Assembly: GCA_900660155.1 (NCBI GenBank)
Contig: CABFPE010000097.1
Span: forward strand, 43,584-107,583
Source of the DNA: Hofstenia miamia
Lineage: Eukaryota > Xenacoelomorpha > Acoela > Hofsteniidae
Direction: 5' to 3'
Length of the DNA stretch: 64,000 nucleotides
This document shows positions 1 through 12,840 of the stretch, piece by piece. The notes beneath the pieces were generated by a model that was given only the letters and a program-made list of their open reading frames with translations, was not told the DNA's origin and did no database searches. Numbering within the stretch: the stretch's first letter is position 1; each line of letters starts with the position of its first letter. The translations under genes and the position numbers were made by a program.

Positions 1-31
<31 letters not shown>
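1..31. repeat. (TA)n microsatellite at window edge
   Basis: Uninterrupted TA dinucleotides, cut by the window start. Confidence 0.95.
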
Positions 32-32
<1 letters not shown>

Positions 33-60
33 CTAAACAATTCATGGTCCTATTTTTAAG

Positions 61-600
61 AATTTATTATTATATAGAGTTGAAGTTTCAATTAAACGAC
101 TTATCAACGTAACTACATAGATATAAATAAAATTCAATTGACAGGTTTTTTTATATTTATCTAATTTCATGTTGCAATACTTCCCAATCTGCTGCCTATC
201 AACAACTGTTTAAATAGTGTAAAAAGGAAAAATATTATGTGAACTAGGTAAAATTAGTTCGATTTTTCCTACCATATCAACTATAAATTCAAATTACCTA
301 TCCTAGCTTAGTTCGTGTATCACTGAAGGTTTTTGATAACATGTGACACTTGATGCAATTCGCTGGGATTATCTGCGTACAGAAAAAAGTAAGATAGAAA
401 CAAATAAGGCAGTACTGGCTAGTCCAGGCTATAGGTAAGAGGAAAATAATAGAAGCGGCAAAGGAAGAGCTTCTGCAAATATTTATTTGCAGAAGCTGAG
501 TAGTTCAGAAAGCATAGACTAAGGGCAAAGCAGGGAAGAGACAATATGAAGTTTGGGATGATTCTACTGTCGCCAATCGTGCAAAAGAGAATCAACAAAT
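61..600. other. No gene recognised
   Basis: AT-rich sequence without long open frames, RNA-gene folds or terminal repeats that I can see. Confidence 0.5.
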
Positions 601-1075
601 AAGATAAAGAGCCAAGGACCTAATATAGTTCCTTGTGACACCCTAGCATATAGCGCATTCCATAGTGGAGTTGTTCCACATGGCACCTTATCCCTTTGTT
701 GGCGATTCATTAAAAACGAAATAATCTAATTTACTGTGTAATTATTAACTCCTATATTGGTAAGTCTTTTTATAAGAATTGGATGGCTAATAAATTCAAA
801 AGCCTTTTTAAAATCAAATAGAAAAATTTGAATAAAGGTATCTTTTCTTTCAATTTCATTTATCCACTGTTGTGCAGCATCAAGAAGCGCCTGAATAGTT
901 GATCTTTTCGGAACTACCCCAAATTGTTTAGGATCGATATTTTTCTGGATTTTAGTCATCAATTCTTCTTTTAGAATAATTTTTCTGCTATTTTGGATAT
1001 TGAGTGTGTTAATGAAATAGGTCTCAAGTCGGTAGTCACTGATGTGACAGACGATTTCTTTTCAAGGCAGCAAAC
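601..1075 (-). mobile_element. LINE reverse-transcriptase fragment (CR1/L2/Jockey-like)
   Basis: Read on the minus strand, three blocks typical of a non-LTR reverse transcriptase appear in the expected order. First comes DLRPISLTHSISKIAEKLF (about 1040-975). Next is a block starting IDPKQFGVVPKRST and containing FLFDFKKAFE (about 935-790), the palm region holding the first catalytic Asp. Last is VSQGTILGPWLF (about 655-613). The blocks lie in different frames, and the YxDD block, endonuclease and 3' tail are missing, so this is a dead 5'- and 3'-truncated copy. The first two blocks are separated by a frame change near 970. Clade assignment within CR1/L2/Jockey is inference from the motif wording only. 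Confidence 0.8.
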
Positions 1076-1175
1076 ATCATTTAATAAAAATGCACTAAAA
1101 GACACCACTGTTGACATAGTTAAAGAATTGTACATGAAAGACAATGTTTCCCATCCCAAGCCTAAAAAAGGAATG

Positions 1176-1177
<2 letters not shown>

Positions 1178-1215
<38 letters not shown>
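1178..1215. repeat. (TA)n microsatellite
   Basis: About 19 TA units. It creates the Tyr/Ile runs seen in spurious reading frames here. Confidence 0.95.
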
Positions 1216-1218
<3 letters not shown>

Positions 1219-1256
1219 TTGAGTACTAAATAAACATTTCACATAACCAATCAAAT

Positions 1257-1543
1257 CAGGCGCGTACCTAGCAATTTATAAGGGGAGTCGAATTTTTCTG
1301 AAAAGAGCATTTCTATTCTTTTTTTACAAAAAATGAAAAAGTTATTTTTCTAGTGATGTGTATATTAACAATCATGGTTCAGTAATGTGATACATATAAT
1401 ATAAAATATGAAAATTTTATAACACCACGCACGTGGAATAACAAATATGGTTTACCATATGTAACTTTAATTCCAAAAAGGGCAGGTCATCTAAAAAGGG
1501 GGGTCGTTCGCACCCAACGACCCTCCCCCTAGGTACGCGCCTG
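1257..1543. mobile_element. MITE with perfect 15-bp terminal inverted repeats
   Basis: The left end CAGGCGCGTACCTAG (1257-1271) is the exact reverse complement of the right end CTAGGTACGCGCCTG (1529-1543). Both ends are flanked by the pentamer CAAAT (1252-1256 and 1544-1548). The 287-bp interior has no coding potential. The CAGG start resembles hAT MITEs elsewhere in this window, but those have 8-bp target duplications, while only 5 bp match here. Either three flank bases have mutated or it belongs to another superfamily. Confidence 0.8.
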
Positions 1544-1548
1544 CAAAT

Positions 1549-2632
1549 GTATAAAACTTTAAATTTTTACGCTTAATTAATTGTCGATTAGAATTCCAAT
1601 GTAATTCATGCATGTGTTTTGAACGAAATCTCTATCACAAACGTTAATTTTAATATTTTCATTAATATTTTTGTTCTTTGGATTGGAATTAATTTTATTC
1701 AGATGAAATTTATTTTAAAATTATTCTTATTGAATATGTAACGAGATTTTCAATATTATTTATCAAATAAATAAGTCAGAATGAGCAGCTCGTAGTGCAA
1801 GCAACATAATTACTAGCAAGTGCACTGCTTGGCTAGCGCACTTTATTTTTGTTATATATTTCAATCAGGAATACATCATACACTTTGTTCATTTCTATGT
1901 AGGGCTTATGTTGAACACGATATAATTCTGTAGCCTTGAACAGTTCTGGTTATTATGGTACATATATTGCAGGTACAGGCGGGTACGTGTACAGGTAAAA
2001 TAAAATAAACCACATGTGGGTAGCGGTAGTAAATTATGCTACCTAAGATCATATTCTGTGTCAATTGTAACCATGTCTCAGTTTAAATCTCAGTGTTATT
2101 TATTATTATTATTATATATTTAACTACATTCGAATCTATTCCACTATCGAGCATATTATGCATAAAAGGAATCATAACAAATGAACAGTTGTGTCTGCCA
2201 CTGATTACTGCAAACAGCAATGACATAATAGATAAAATGATAGTATAGTATAGGCAACTTGTGCGACATTTTAAGACTACACTAGTCTAAATTCCAAACT
2301 TACTATTTTCTTAATACAAAACGTTGAAACCCACTTTTTTTGTCAAATTACATGTTAGGTTTCTGTTGATAACAATTGGGATAAATCTTTCAAAACACAC
2401 ATAGAAGGAAATGAAGGGTTGACCACTTAGCATAGAAATCAGTTGTTAACCCATTAAAGGCCACAACTAATAAGCAGTATTTTATTTTTATTATTTTTAT
2501 TTTATTGCTATTATATTGACTTATAAATAATATTTAAATAAAAAACGAATGATCCTCTTGCTTACAAATATTGCATTAATGCAAAGTCAGCATATAACAA
2601 TATCTCACTGAAAATTATACTTATTTTTTTGC
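1549..2632. other. No gene recognised
   Basis: Apart from a short TTA run near 2098-2121 and small GGTAC-like repeats near 1975-2000, I see nothing structured. Confidence 0.5.
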
Positions 2633-5190
2633 AGATACAATTTCTGTGTCATGCATTCCAACACCAAAACGGCAGCGTCATTTTCAATCAAAATCTGAGC
2701 GGAATTCAATTCCAGATGAAATTGATGATTTTATTAGAAATGATACTATCGCAAGTATTAATGAATTTTGTGAAAAATTCCATTTATCAATGGACAAGTT
2801 TTTCCCTTAACCTTTTCGATCCGACTTTTGCACAATTAACTTTCAATCATTTTTTCGGTATCTCCCACTTATTATGACACTCCTTAACTACCATAAGCAA
2901 AATTGAAAATTTTTATAATAGGTACATGTGTTTTTCGACTATGGGACAAATATGTCCCAGCAGTATTATAATGAAAAATATTATAAACGTTTAAAATTGA
3001 TTTTAGTATTTGGAAAATGTTCTTGGGACGTATATGTCCCATTAGGACCGAAAGGGAGATTATATCCATGATGCAGAAATTTGACAATATTTCGAGTATG
3101 TGGATTGCCACCAGAAATAGATTATTCAGTTGTTCTTACTGAAGCTGACAAATATTCCCAATGGCCTGGAAAACGTGAGTTGAAAGCTCGATTTTTTAAA
3201 GGATTGAATGAAGGTAAGCTGCCGCGATTGTTAGGTGCACACAATTGTATTAACAAATGGTCTCAGTTACAGTCATGTATTGATACGTTGAGAAATACTA
3301 ACCTTTTCTGACAAAGATTTTCTAAAGGTAAGTATTTCTCAAATGCGAAATTTATTTATTTCTAATGGAAATTTACAATTTTTGTTGAATCATTTGGAAC
3401 TTTTATTATACGAACCCCGTGGAAGACGTTATAATAATGAGACATATATATTTGCCCTAAACGTATATTGTTGTTCTCGTGCAGCATATATAATTTTAGG
3501 TGATAACCTGGTTTGTGTTTACCTTGTTTTCGTCGCATATCAGATTATTTAAGTAAAATGAGAGATATGGCAAATGTATAAAGAATATATTCTCAAGCAT
3601 TATTGAAAAACATATAGACGCCATTATGATGTTTGACGAAATGTATGCATCCCCTTTTGTTATTTATTGGTGTGGTCACTTAGTCGGACATGCTGAAGAT
3701 TGTAGTAATCAAAAAGCACGTACAATGCTTGCGTTTATGCTTAAATGTTTACGTGGTGGTCCAATGTTTGTTGTGTCCTTAATTCCTATCTATAAATTTA
3801 ACTGTAATTTTCTTAAATCGAAATGTATTGAAGTACTCGCACATGTTCAAAAATATGGATTTAACGTTTTTGCTTCAATTTGCGATAACAACAAGGTAAA
3901 TCAACCATTTCTTACATCACTTGGAATCCCTGGCAGTATGAATTTTTGCGTTAATCATCCAATTGATTCCAACAAGAAATTATTTTTGCTAAATGATTTT
4001 GTTCATGTCTTTAAATGTTTGCGCAACAATTTCAACAGCGAAAAGACAAAAACGTTGAAGTACACAACTATAGCAAGATTTAGTAAAACTCAACGATAAA
4101 GAACGTATATCTGCGAATTGCGCAAATCAGCTTTATGTGACATTTCTGCTGCTCCATAAAATTTCCAGCTGCAGAATGATAAAATACGCATTTGCTATTA
4201 TAGATGAAAGAACTGTGTCTGCTTTAAATCAGAAGGTTATACAGACACTGCATTTAATCGTGGTGAATTATGCAGACTGGAAAATATGTAACACAAAAGT
4301 TGCACGTTTATAGAAGAGAATCAATAATCATATTTTGGCAGAATTTCGTAATATTGATGATCCAATATTGCAATTTTCTTACACATATGGGAGAAAAACT
4401 AGGATCAATGTATTCAAGTCCAGTTAGATATCAGACGCTTACAATTGATATGGCAAAGGCATGTGCACGTAAATTTTGTGGTTTGTTGATCTCATTAAAT
4501 ATATGCTATGCGATATGAAGTTTGAATATGTTTCTCCAGGTCATATGAACCAAGACGATGTAGAAAAGGAATTTGGTGTATATCGACAAGGCAGTGGTGG
4601 AAATTATTTTATTTCAGTTGCTGATTGTTTGGCTGCTTTCAAAAAAGGAAATTTACAAGTTTGTATTGAATTCTTGAATATGAATGAACTTCGCACACTT
4701 GAATTGCATGAACAATGTTCGCACTGTGTTGCTTATTTACTAGATAATGATATTTTTTCTGTAGACGAATTAATGGACGATGATTTTAGTGAATTAGCCA
4801 ATTACAAGCTTGAAGTGCTTACGTATATTGCTGGATTTGTAGCATTCAAAGATGGATATGCTCAGTGAGAAACAAAGAAATATTTTCAAAGTTCTTTATC
4901 TTGGATTAATGAATTATCCAGAGGTTTACTTAAAATTCCAACCCAAGAATTAGTCACTGTTACATGTTCCTGCTATCTCATTTATTTTAAGCACATTAGA
5001 ACTTGCCGCAGTTATATTTTAAAATTATTTCAGTTTCTATGCTGCTCCATCCAGTTGCTTGACTGCATTGACAACCCAAAACCATCTTTAATAAGCTAGA
5101 AAATGTTTTTGCTAATCTCACACAGTCATTGGAGAAGAAATCGGCAGTTGATTTCAGTAATAGCAAGAAAATTAAACATTTGTTCAAATA
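2633..5190 (+). pseudogene. Decayed P-element / THAP9-type transposase
   Basis: Successive plus-strand blocks match the order of P-element transposase and its animal relative THAP9. The first exon-like block follows a ttttttgcag acceptor (2634) and reads IPDEIDDFIRNDTI. A block starting KRELKARFFKGLNEGKLPRL follows. Next is RRYNNETYIFALNVYCCSR (FAL.L.FYS in the family). The best-preserved part (3626-4097) opens FDEMYASPFVIYW and continues GHAEDC, ARTMLAFMLKCLRGGPMF, SICDNN, and LLNDFVHVFKCLRNNF followed by KTKTLK; this is the RNase H-like catalytic region. The C-terminal part (4476-4866) contains MNQDDVEKEFGVYRQ. No THAP zinc finger is visible upstream. Several frame changes and stops break the gene, and a piggyBac-type MITE sits inside the N-terminal part, so it cannot work. 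The last 300 bases to 5190 are assigned with less certainty. Confidence 0.88.
2811..3056. mobile_element. piggyBac-type MITE inside the P-element transposase
   Basis: A 246-bp insert with ends CCTTTTCGATCC and (reverse complement) CCCTTTCGGTCC, preceded by TTAA (2807-2810), the target site of the piggyBac superfamily. The right flank is no longer TTAA. Internal GGGACAAATATGTCCC-type palindromes (about 2944-2959 and 3026-3040) match the related element at 12593. It splits the transposase reading after DKFFP. Confidence 0.75.
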
Positions 5191-5337
5191 GTTTTTTATT
5201 TTTGTATTTAGTCATTTCTTATTTATGTCTTAATTTGTTGATTTTTATATCTTTTATGTTACATTTTACTAAAAGTTAAAATGCGTCAGCCTTCTGTCAG
5301 TCATTCCCATTTTGAGAGTTTCCAGTCCTGGTGTTAG

Positions 5338-5368
5338 ATGTCTTTGATTTATATATATATATATATAA
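5338..5368. repeat. TA-rich microsatellite
   Basis: Imperfect TA run. Confidence 0.9.
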
Positions 5369-6482
5369 TATAAATTAATCATGCTTAGATTAAACATTCA
5401 GGGCTAAAGTCGGCCGAAAACCGGCACGCCTGTATTAACTGGTGCTGGCCAACTACCGGCCCCTGCCTTAAAATTTCCTGCCAGATCCAACTCTGTGGCA
5501 CGTCCCTTGTGAACTTCAAAAATTGTGTCCCAGTGAATATTGTCATAAACACACGCTTTGACTATTTTGGACAATTTTTTTGCAAATTATAGATATTTAC
5601 CTTTGCATAATCTTTTGAACAGAACAATACCGGATTTTGAACTTTTTTCTTGAAACGGGGAAACCATGTGAAAATACCCTCTTTGAGCTTGATATCAATA
5701 GTCTAATCATTGCTACAAAAGTATTGAACCTACGTACACATCTTAAGCACGGAAATTGAGATAATTCAACAGTGCTACCATAGGTGCAATATAAATTACT
5801 ACATAAACCATTTTTTACAGATAACCGAGGCAATATGAACACTTGTTGTTACATATTTAAATCAGAGATGGAAGTGGGGCAGATTTTTGTGAACTGCCTT
5901 GCCCCTCCCCACACACTTTGTGCCCTGACCTATTTCCAAGTGTTGGCATCTGCCACATATTGCTCCACGCTTTATGTTTTACGCTCTAATTTGGCCCACA
6001 CAAAAAATTCTTCTCAAAATACTACTTGCGATAGCTTATTACCCTATACATGTGCATGTATTTGTTCTACAACAAGTCTCATAACACTACACCACACCAC
6101 CACTGTCAAATATTTAGAATGCTTCTGTCTAGAAGACACAGCATGATTTTTTCAAATGCCAACCCTACTATTACTACCACTAGGAATCAAATTACAAACG
6201 CGACTCCAGTACATAATAAAAACATCAATAATAGCAAAATAAAATTTACTGTCTCATATTTTATGCGATATATTTATGCAAAGGTAATAATTGCACACCT
6301 TCCAGTGAAATTGCAAAACCAATTGATGACAAATCAGACCAAAAAGAACTTGATGGTATTATTGAATAGAATCAAATTTCACAAATAGTTAAAAATGCAT
6401 GGTAATTGACGTTTCAATTTTATGAAACCAATTTTTATGAAATACTAATAGAATTATAATAGAATTTTTGTGAAGCCTATAT

Positions 6483-6519
<37 letters not shown>

Positions 6520-6546
6520 CTAATATATGTATAATGCATATATAAA

Positions 6547-6590
<44 letters not shown>

Positions 6591-8630
6591 GCAAATGACA
6601 AAAAAACATCTCTCTAGTTTTTAGTTATTCATGATTTCTTCGCGTTTTTAACCAATATTTTATGACATCTCAATCGTAAAATAATAGGACCAAATCTAAA
6701 ATTATGGTAAATATATAATTTATATATTTTTATGATATGTTTTAGATGTAGAATTCCACAAAAAGCTATTACACCTAGTTTGACAGGATTTGGAGTTCTT
6801 TTTTGGCCATATATTTTCAGTTTGCTATTCTTTATTAAAATGGACATTTACATTTAATATCATTTTCTTCATTTGGATTTGCATTTAAAGGAAATATCTT
6901 ACCTAAAAATCCAAACTTCTTAAAGCTTCATTAACAATCTTTATTCATTTGAGTTTTATAGAACATGGCAGCTGCATCTTGTCATATCTGTTATGTCTAT
7001 GTCGCAGCGCATTTAGAGGGGGAGGGGCAACTGCGAACACACGTATAAAAGTTCTCTTTTCCTCAAAATTGAAAATAGTCATCAATCGATTGACTGCTAA
7101 AAACAGACTATTGCATTTTGTGTAAATTTACTTCTGTGTAAAATTTTCTGCCTTGGCTTTTTGTTTTCAAGAAGGTTTTGTTTACAATTTTTAAAAATGC
7201 TAAACGCGTCTCTGTAATATCTATGCTTAAGAGTACAATTACTGAAGTAAAAATATTATCCATTAATCGAATTTTGTTTCCAAAACCACTTTTGAGTCAG
7301 AGAGAATAGTAAATAGCTAATAAAACACTCCACGAAAAATTGTTACATATTCTTTTTTGCACACCCCGCCCCCACCATAGTTACATGTTATCACACTCAA
7401 GCATTTTTACATTAATTACAATACAATTCAAAAGTAATTGATTTATAATTTCAATATTGTAATAATAAACAATCAAAAAATGGCAACATATATAATTATA
7501 AAATATGTTACATTGGACAAATTTATGGATTTCTATTAGCAGTTAAGGAAATTCAAGTAAACAGCAGTAGTAGTGATTCCTCAATAGCATCATAATGCAT
7601 GTTCAAAATGTGATCATAACCTGTAAGGTTCCGCCCTAATCAAGGTAAAAGCAGTTTTACTGCTGCATTACAGCAACACCCTGAATGAATGCAAATATCT
7701 GGGTATTTCAATAAGAGAGCTATGATTAAATATGATGAGAAACCTTACGAACAAGAGACTAGATTACCAATGCAAGCCTGTAAAATCAAATGGCTTAATA
7801 ATTTTACAGCTTACCCATCTATCCAATTGCTGTAAATTCCGCTACGCAGCGCATCATTTTATTTATTGCCTGCTTTGAACGTAATGTCTGCATAAATTTA
7901 GTACTGGAAAATTGTTTTCCACTGTTAATGAGTGCTAAATTCTCTATTTCTCACTCAGAATTATTTTCGCTCGTACGTTACAAAGTGCTTTGACCGCCTT
8001 TTTAGTTATTTGTTTCCCAATGAAGCACGTGATGTAATTGGCTTTCAATAGGTAAGTGTTTCTATATTGCTTACATTGTAGTTGCTTTCTGGACGATGGA
8101 AGAAATTTCATCTCAAACTTGGACTGGATTTAATTTTAAATTCCAATTCTTGTTGCAGATGATACCTACCAAAAGCTGAATATTTTCAGCTTAGTACAAT
8201 ATTTCGTAGTAGAAAACTATAAAACTATATAATTATTGTAGTAGGAAAGCAGTTCTGTCTACATGATGCACAAACTTTGTTCGGAATGAGATAACAACTG
8301 CGCGTATACCTTACTTTAAACCTACAGCATTTCAGTGCTACACGCACTTAACAAAACTTGCACTTATCACGTGAAGAATAAAGATTGTATGGTAGACAGA
8401 GACAGACTGTTAAGCTCTGTTCGCTCGTTTTGATTTTGAGCGAGTCCTGCTCGACTCCGCTCGTTTTAGCTCGATAGCTTCCTTAAAATTCTTGCGCCCT
8501 AACAAAATTTTTTGCAGTGTTCTTCAAGTCACTTAAGAAAGATTTAAAAATAAGACTCGTAAGAGAAGCAAAATTATTGAATGAAACAATAGGAAAAGTA
8601 TTATATAACCAATGCATTGCTCAACCTCTC
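5369..8630. other. No gene recognised
   Basis: About 3.3 kb with only short open frames (longest about 120 codons, unlike any family I know), TA runs at 6487-6514 and 6550-6585, and a small GC-rich palindromic patch near 5405-5470 (GGCCGAAAACCGGC), possibly a decayed transposon end. Confidence 0.45.
6487..6585. repeat. Two TA microsatellites
   Basis: Pure TA runs at 6487-6514 and 6550-6585 separated by about 35 bases of AT-rich sequence. Confidence 0.9.
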
Positions 8631-8637
8631 ATTGACA

Positions 8638-8672
8638 TGACTCAGCGAGGTAGAGCACTCGCTTGATTGTCA
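8638..8672 (+). repeat. tRNA D-arm/A-box-like sequence, possible SINE or tRNA relic
   Basis: GACTCAGCGAGGTAGAGCAC followed by TCGCTT closely resembles the D-arm and anticodon-stem start of many tRNAs (GGTAGAGCACTCGCTT). No T-arm/B-box or acceptor stem follows, so this is at most a fragment. Confidence 0.3.
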
Positions 8673-8679
8673 CTAATAA

Positions 8680-10830
8680 TAAAATTTAAAATTGAAAGGT
8701 TATTTTATTACATAGGCAAAGGTTTGCTCATAATACAGTATGTGTACTGCACTATATAGTAAACATCTAAAAAGCAAAATTTACAACCTTTTCAGTAATT
8801 AAAATTGCACAATATAATCACGTTATAATTTATTAAAAATTTTAATATTGAATGTACAGTATTTTGAGTTTATTATTATGTTTCTTTACAGAAACGATAT
8901 TTTATACTGTACAAACTAATTTGAGATTATCATTACATGTATACAAAGGCTGTCATTAAGAATTGGTTAGATTTTAGAATCAATTGGTTTTTTAAAATAA
9001 ATAGTTAAGTTTTTTCATCAAATGTTGCCTTTTAGGGAAAATTGTACATTCATATATAAAATATTGGCAAGAAACTTCACTTAAAATACAATAAAAATAT
9101 TTATTGAAATATCTTCAGCTTCATTCTATAAAAGTAATTTTATACTTTGTTTTAACTTTAAACCGTCTGGCCTCCATTTAAAAGGACAAACTTTTTTTCC
9201 ACATTTAAAAAGAATTTTCTCCAAACGTATTAGCAAACTCGAGAGTTGTGAGACAAGGACGGATCTATTGGGGGACATGCTTTAATGCAAAGTTGAAAAC
9301 TTCAGTTAAAGCGTGCTGCTGGGGTTGAAGTTGTTGAAAAGATTAACTAATTTTCTTGGAAAACTTCGAGGTTTCAAAATATTGAAATGATCTCTATACC
9401 TAACGTTCATGAATTTATAAAGTTTTGAACCCATGCAAGCAACAGAAAACTTTAACTGTTTATTCATATGTCAGAGAGTGCGATGCCGAAATTTGGGAGG
9501 GAGATTAAAAGCGAACATGGAAGAGCAGACTCCCCTCTAGCTCTAAGTACCGAAGCCATGAATGAATTAACACAAAGATACTTTCAAACATGTGATTTGC
9601 ACAAGCTATTTTCAGTTTTCCCAGACACTTCGAGTTTTACTAAAACCAGGGGTATTGCCTATAGTTATTAGTGTAGGTTTAGGTTGTGGAACCAAAATTT
9701 TATTATTCACTTTCCTATATACAATAGTACTATTTGATTTGGTTGCAGTCCCATTAAAAACACGTTCATGAAATTTTTGGATCTAATAGTCCCAAGTGAT
9801 CCTACGATCAGCTTCTATTTTGTCTAAAAGGGGCAAAATTATTTGTAATATTCTGAGATATAAATGTGTGCTCCCATTAATGGTCATAGTAACAAGTTGA
9901 TCTCAGTCCTACTGAAATATTTAGTTCCAGTAAATCCTATGGGCCTGAATGGTCTCGCAAAAGCCTAGTGTAAGTATAGTCAAAAACACATATCAGGCAA
10001 CAATTGTATATGATTATCCCTAATGCAGTAATTTGTTCATTTGCTGCTCGTCTGTGAACACTGAACAACGCGCACACTCACAAATCTACCAAATCAGAAC
10101 ATGTGAGTGATGTGCGTTTAAAGACGAAATTGGATTCAGAATTGCCTGCACAGAAAATTGGTCAAAATTAATATCATTATGAGATGTTTGCTCACTTTTC
10201 AGGATTGTGTTTAATATTTTAACTAAATTTTCATCAATTATTCGAAAAAATGGGTGCGAATTGGATGTGGATCTATCAAAATGGGTGCGAGTTTGGGTGT
10301 AAATTAGAACATAATTGCGAGTGCTGGCACAGTGTGGCTTAGGTTGAGAATGACATTTGTACTCAATTCCTGCCATTGAGAAAAACTTTGTTTCTGCAAA
10401 AGAATGCATTTCTATGGTAGAAATACTTGGAAGGACTTATCATTTCAGCGCATATAATATGCTAATTTTGGTAATTTTTTGCGGACCATGAGCGGACGCA
10501 AGCCTAGAAAAACCTGAATCCTTGAGAATGCCATTTTCCCCTTTACAAACATTTGAGGGCTGGATTTTTCAATAACTATCAAAATATCTTCATAAGTGTG
10601 TTTCGAATGCTTTTGTTCATGCCTCAAATAAGCTCTCTTAAATCTCCATTTTGTCCCATTATTACAAATATAAATTGTGATTTAAAAAATAAACTGAAGA
10701 GAATGCTGACGCCTACAAATGAGCGAACAGGCGTACGGAAAGCATCGACAGAATTAAAAAATGTGTTTAAAAATAATTGCATTCTCATTGTCTTAAAAAT
10801 AAGCAAGTAAACCGAGTACTAGTCCAGCAA
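8680..10830. other. No gene recognised
   Basis: Short open frames only, including one of 67 codons at 9468-9671 without recognisable motifs or splice context. Confidence 0.45.
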
Positions 10831-10837
10831 TAAGTAC

Positions 10838-11130
10838 CGTTGGCACGGTACCAGATTTAAAATTGTAGTATCGTTAACGGTGCATTATGGGACCGGTACT
10901 ACCTTAAAAATCTTTAACCGTACCGGGACTTCAGTATAGATTTTTAGTTTTTAAGAAATTGATGGATTATTTTGTTTTTTTATTTTTCGCGTTTGGGGTA
11001 TCGGATTTTTATTTTCGAGAAATTGATAGAATGTTTTTTCTTTTCTTGTTTTTCTATTTTTAACGTTTTGAGGTACTGGTTCTGCGGGACCAAACTGTAC
11101 CGGTAATAGGATTTTGAACGATACGGTACC
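10838..11130. repeat. Dispersed-element-like patch of ACCGGTAC/GGTACCG palindromes
   Basis: The hexamer core GGTACC and its variants recur in both orientations (near 10845, 10893, 10918, 11098 and 11126) in otherwise AT-rich sequence. Such ends occur in some hAT-type elements, but I found no exact terminal repeat pair or target duplication, so the family is unproven. Confidence 0.3.
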
Positions 11131-11284
11131 GGACGAGATTGGGACAAGATTTTTGTGGTCCCGCAGAGAAACTCTATCACCTACATGTAGCTGAACCTTT
11201 TAATTGTGAGTTGAATCAAGTTGAGGGTGTCGATATTCCAATTATTGAAAAGCCTGGACTTACTGCACTAGCCTAATTAATGTA

Positions 11285-11289
<5 letters not shown>

Positions 11290-11321
<32 letters not shown>
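11290..11321. repeat. (TA)n microsatellite
   Basis: About 16 TA units. Confidence 0.95.
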
Positions 11322-11325
<4 letters not shown>

Positions 11326-12588
11326 ACTACAATTTGATAATAAATTATTTTTGGAATGTCTATTTTCTCCTGAACCAAAATTGCACACAGTAATAACCCA
11401 GCTACCAAATATAAAATGCAGACTTAATCATATGAAGACTGTCTTGTAGCAAGAATATAATATTATAATTATAAAGGTTGACGTCACAACATCACAATGC
11501 TTCAATGAATATCCATCTAAATTAAAGTGCTTTAATTTGAAACTGAAGAGCAGTTGATAAAAATTAACTTAAACAATGCAAATTTTGGAAAAAATATATT
11601 GGAAAGGCATAGTTAAACGAAATTCTGAAGCGTGTCCATATTTATTTTCATTAAATATCTTAATATTATATAAACAGCCATTTAGGTAATTCGAAGCCTT
11701 TAGTTAATTTAATAAGAAGCTGGCAACTGTAAGCGAATTCTGAATGAATCCAACGGCATCAGAGAAGAAATATTTCTTCAGAGTTTACACTGGAAATTTT
11801 TATCCTTTTCTTCGGCGTTAGACGACACCTGCTATCGACGGTAAGTACATTTCAACTCTGCAGTGACGAATGCTCGTGTAAATGTTAATTGATATAGAAA
11901 ACTCAATTCAAATTAGGCAATATTTTTATTTCATGTTCTTCATATTGAAGGAATTTACTTAATAGCTGAAATACCAAGTTTTAAAATTCGAATAAAAAAG
12001 CATTGGTGTTGTATATTACCACTCCACGAAATACGTTTGTATTATACGTGTCACATGTTTAATATGTGTGTATGTATGTATACTTAGGATATTTAGGATT
12101 AAACTTTGATGTTAATAAGGAATAAAAATTAATGTGACAAGTGGCACATTCTGGTTTTTGGTAACAAAATTTCAACAATTTAAGTGTAAAAAATTGATAA
12201 TTAAACTCTAGCTTCATGTACAAGACACTCAATAAATCCTGACAATGTTGAAAGCGAAATCTAAGTTGAGAGTGAGTCATTTTTGTTAATGCGTGATGAA
12301 AGAAACAGTTCTACGGAGTGTGGAAAATATAGTAGACGGATATGTGCTAATTTTGTAGTAATGAATAATGTATTTTTGTTTATCTCAAACAGCATTAACG
12401 CCAATCACATATATTTCTACTGCTTAAGAATTCCTATTAATCTTTTATAATCCAATGCAAAAGTAAGCAAATTGTTTAATTTAATAGTGTATAATTAAAG
12501 TTTCGACACGCTATATGGACTAAGCTATAGTAGTTTAATTAAATTATTTCCAAAATTTCTATGCCTCAATGTTTCAACAAAAACTACC
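11322..12588. other. No coding gene recognised; possible 5' UTR exon inside
   Basis: The only notable signal is a strong splice-donor consensus, CGACG|GTAAGTAC, at 11840/11841. It lies upstream of and on the same strand as the DEG/ENaC gene, whose first coding exon is preceded by an acceptor-like TTGTTTAG at 17286. Confidence 0.3.
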
Positions 12589-12592
12589 TTAA

Positions 12593-12836
12593 CCCTTTCG
12601 AGTCGAACGGGAACTATAGTTCCCGCTAATGTTTACATGAGCCTAACAAGAACCATTAATCCCTATATCCCAAGTGAAAGGTCTAATGGGATACATAGGT
12701 CCCACCATTATTTTTGAAAGAAGCTTTTTATAAAATCATAAAAAAGTCATCTGAGGTTTTAAATATAGCCTACTAAATATGCATCATACAGTTTTTATAA
12801 TTAAAATTAAATTACCTAGGTGAAGACTTGAAAGGG
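12593..12836. mobile_element. piggyBac-type MITE flanked by TTAA
   Basis: Both flanks are TTAA (12589-12592 and 12837-12840). The ends are CCCTTTCGAG on the left and CTTGAAAGGG on the right. Subterminal palindromes GGGAACTATAGTTCCC (12609-12624) and GGGATACATAGGTCCC (12689-12704) are the kind seen in piggyBac-like elements. At 244 bp it matches the length class of the copy at 2811. Confidence 0.85.
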
Positions 12837-12840
12837 TTAA

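Noticed and set aside
8638-8672. Full tRNA gene
   Set aside because: Only a D-arm-like stretch is present; no T-arm or acceptor stem.
9468-9671. 67-codon open frame
   Set aside because: No motif, no splice context, length expected by chance.
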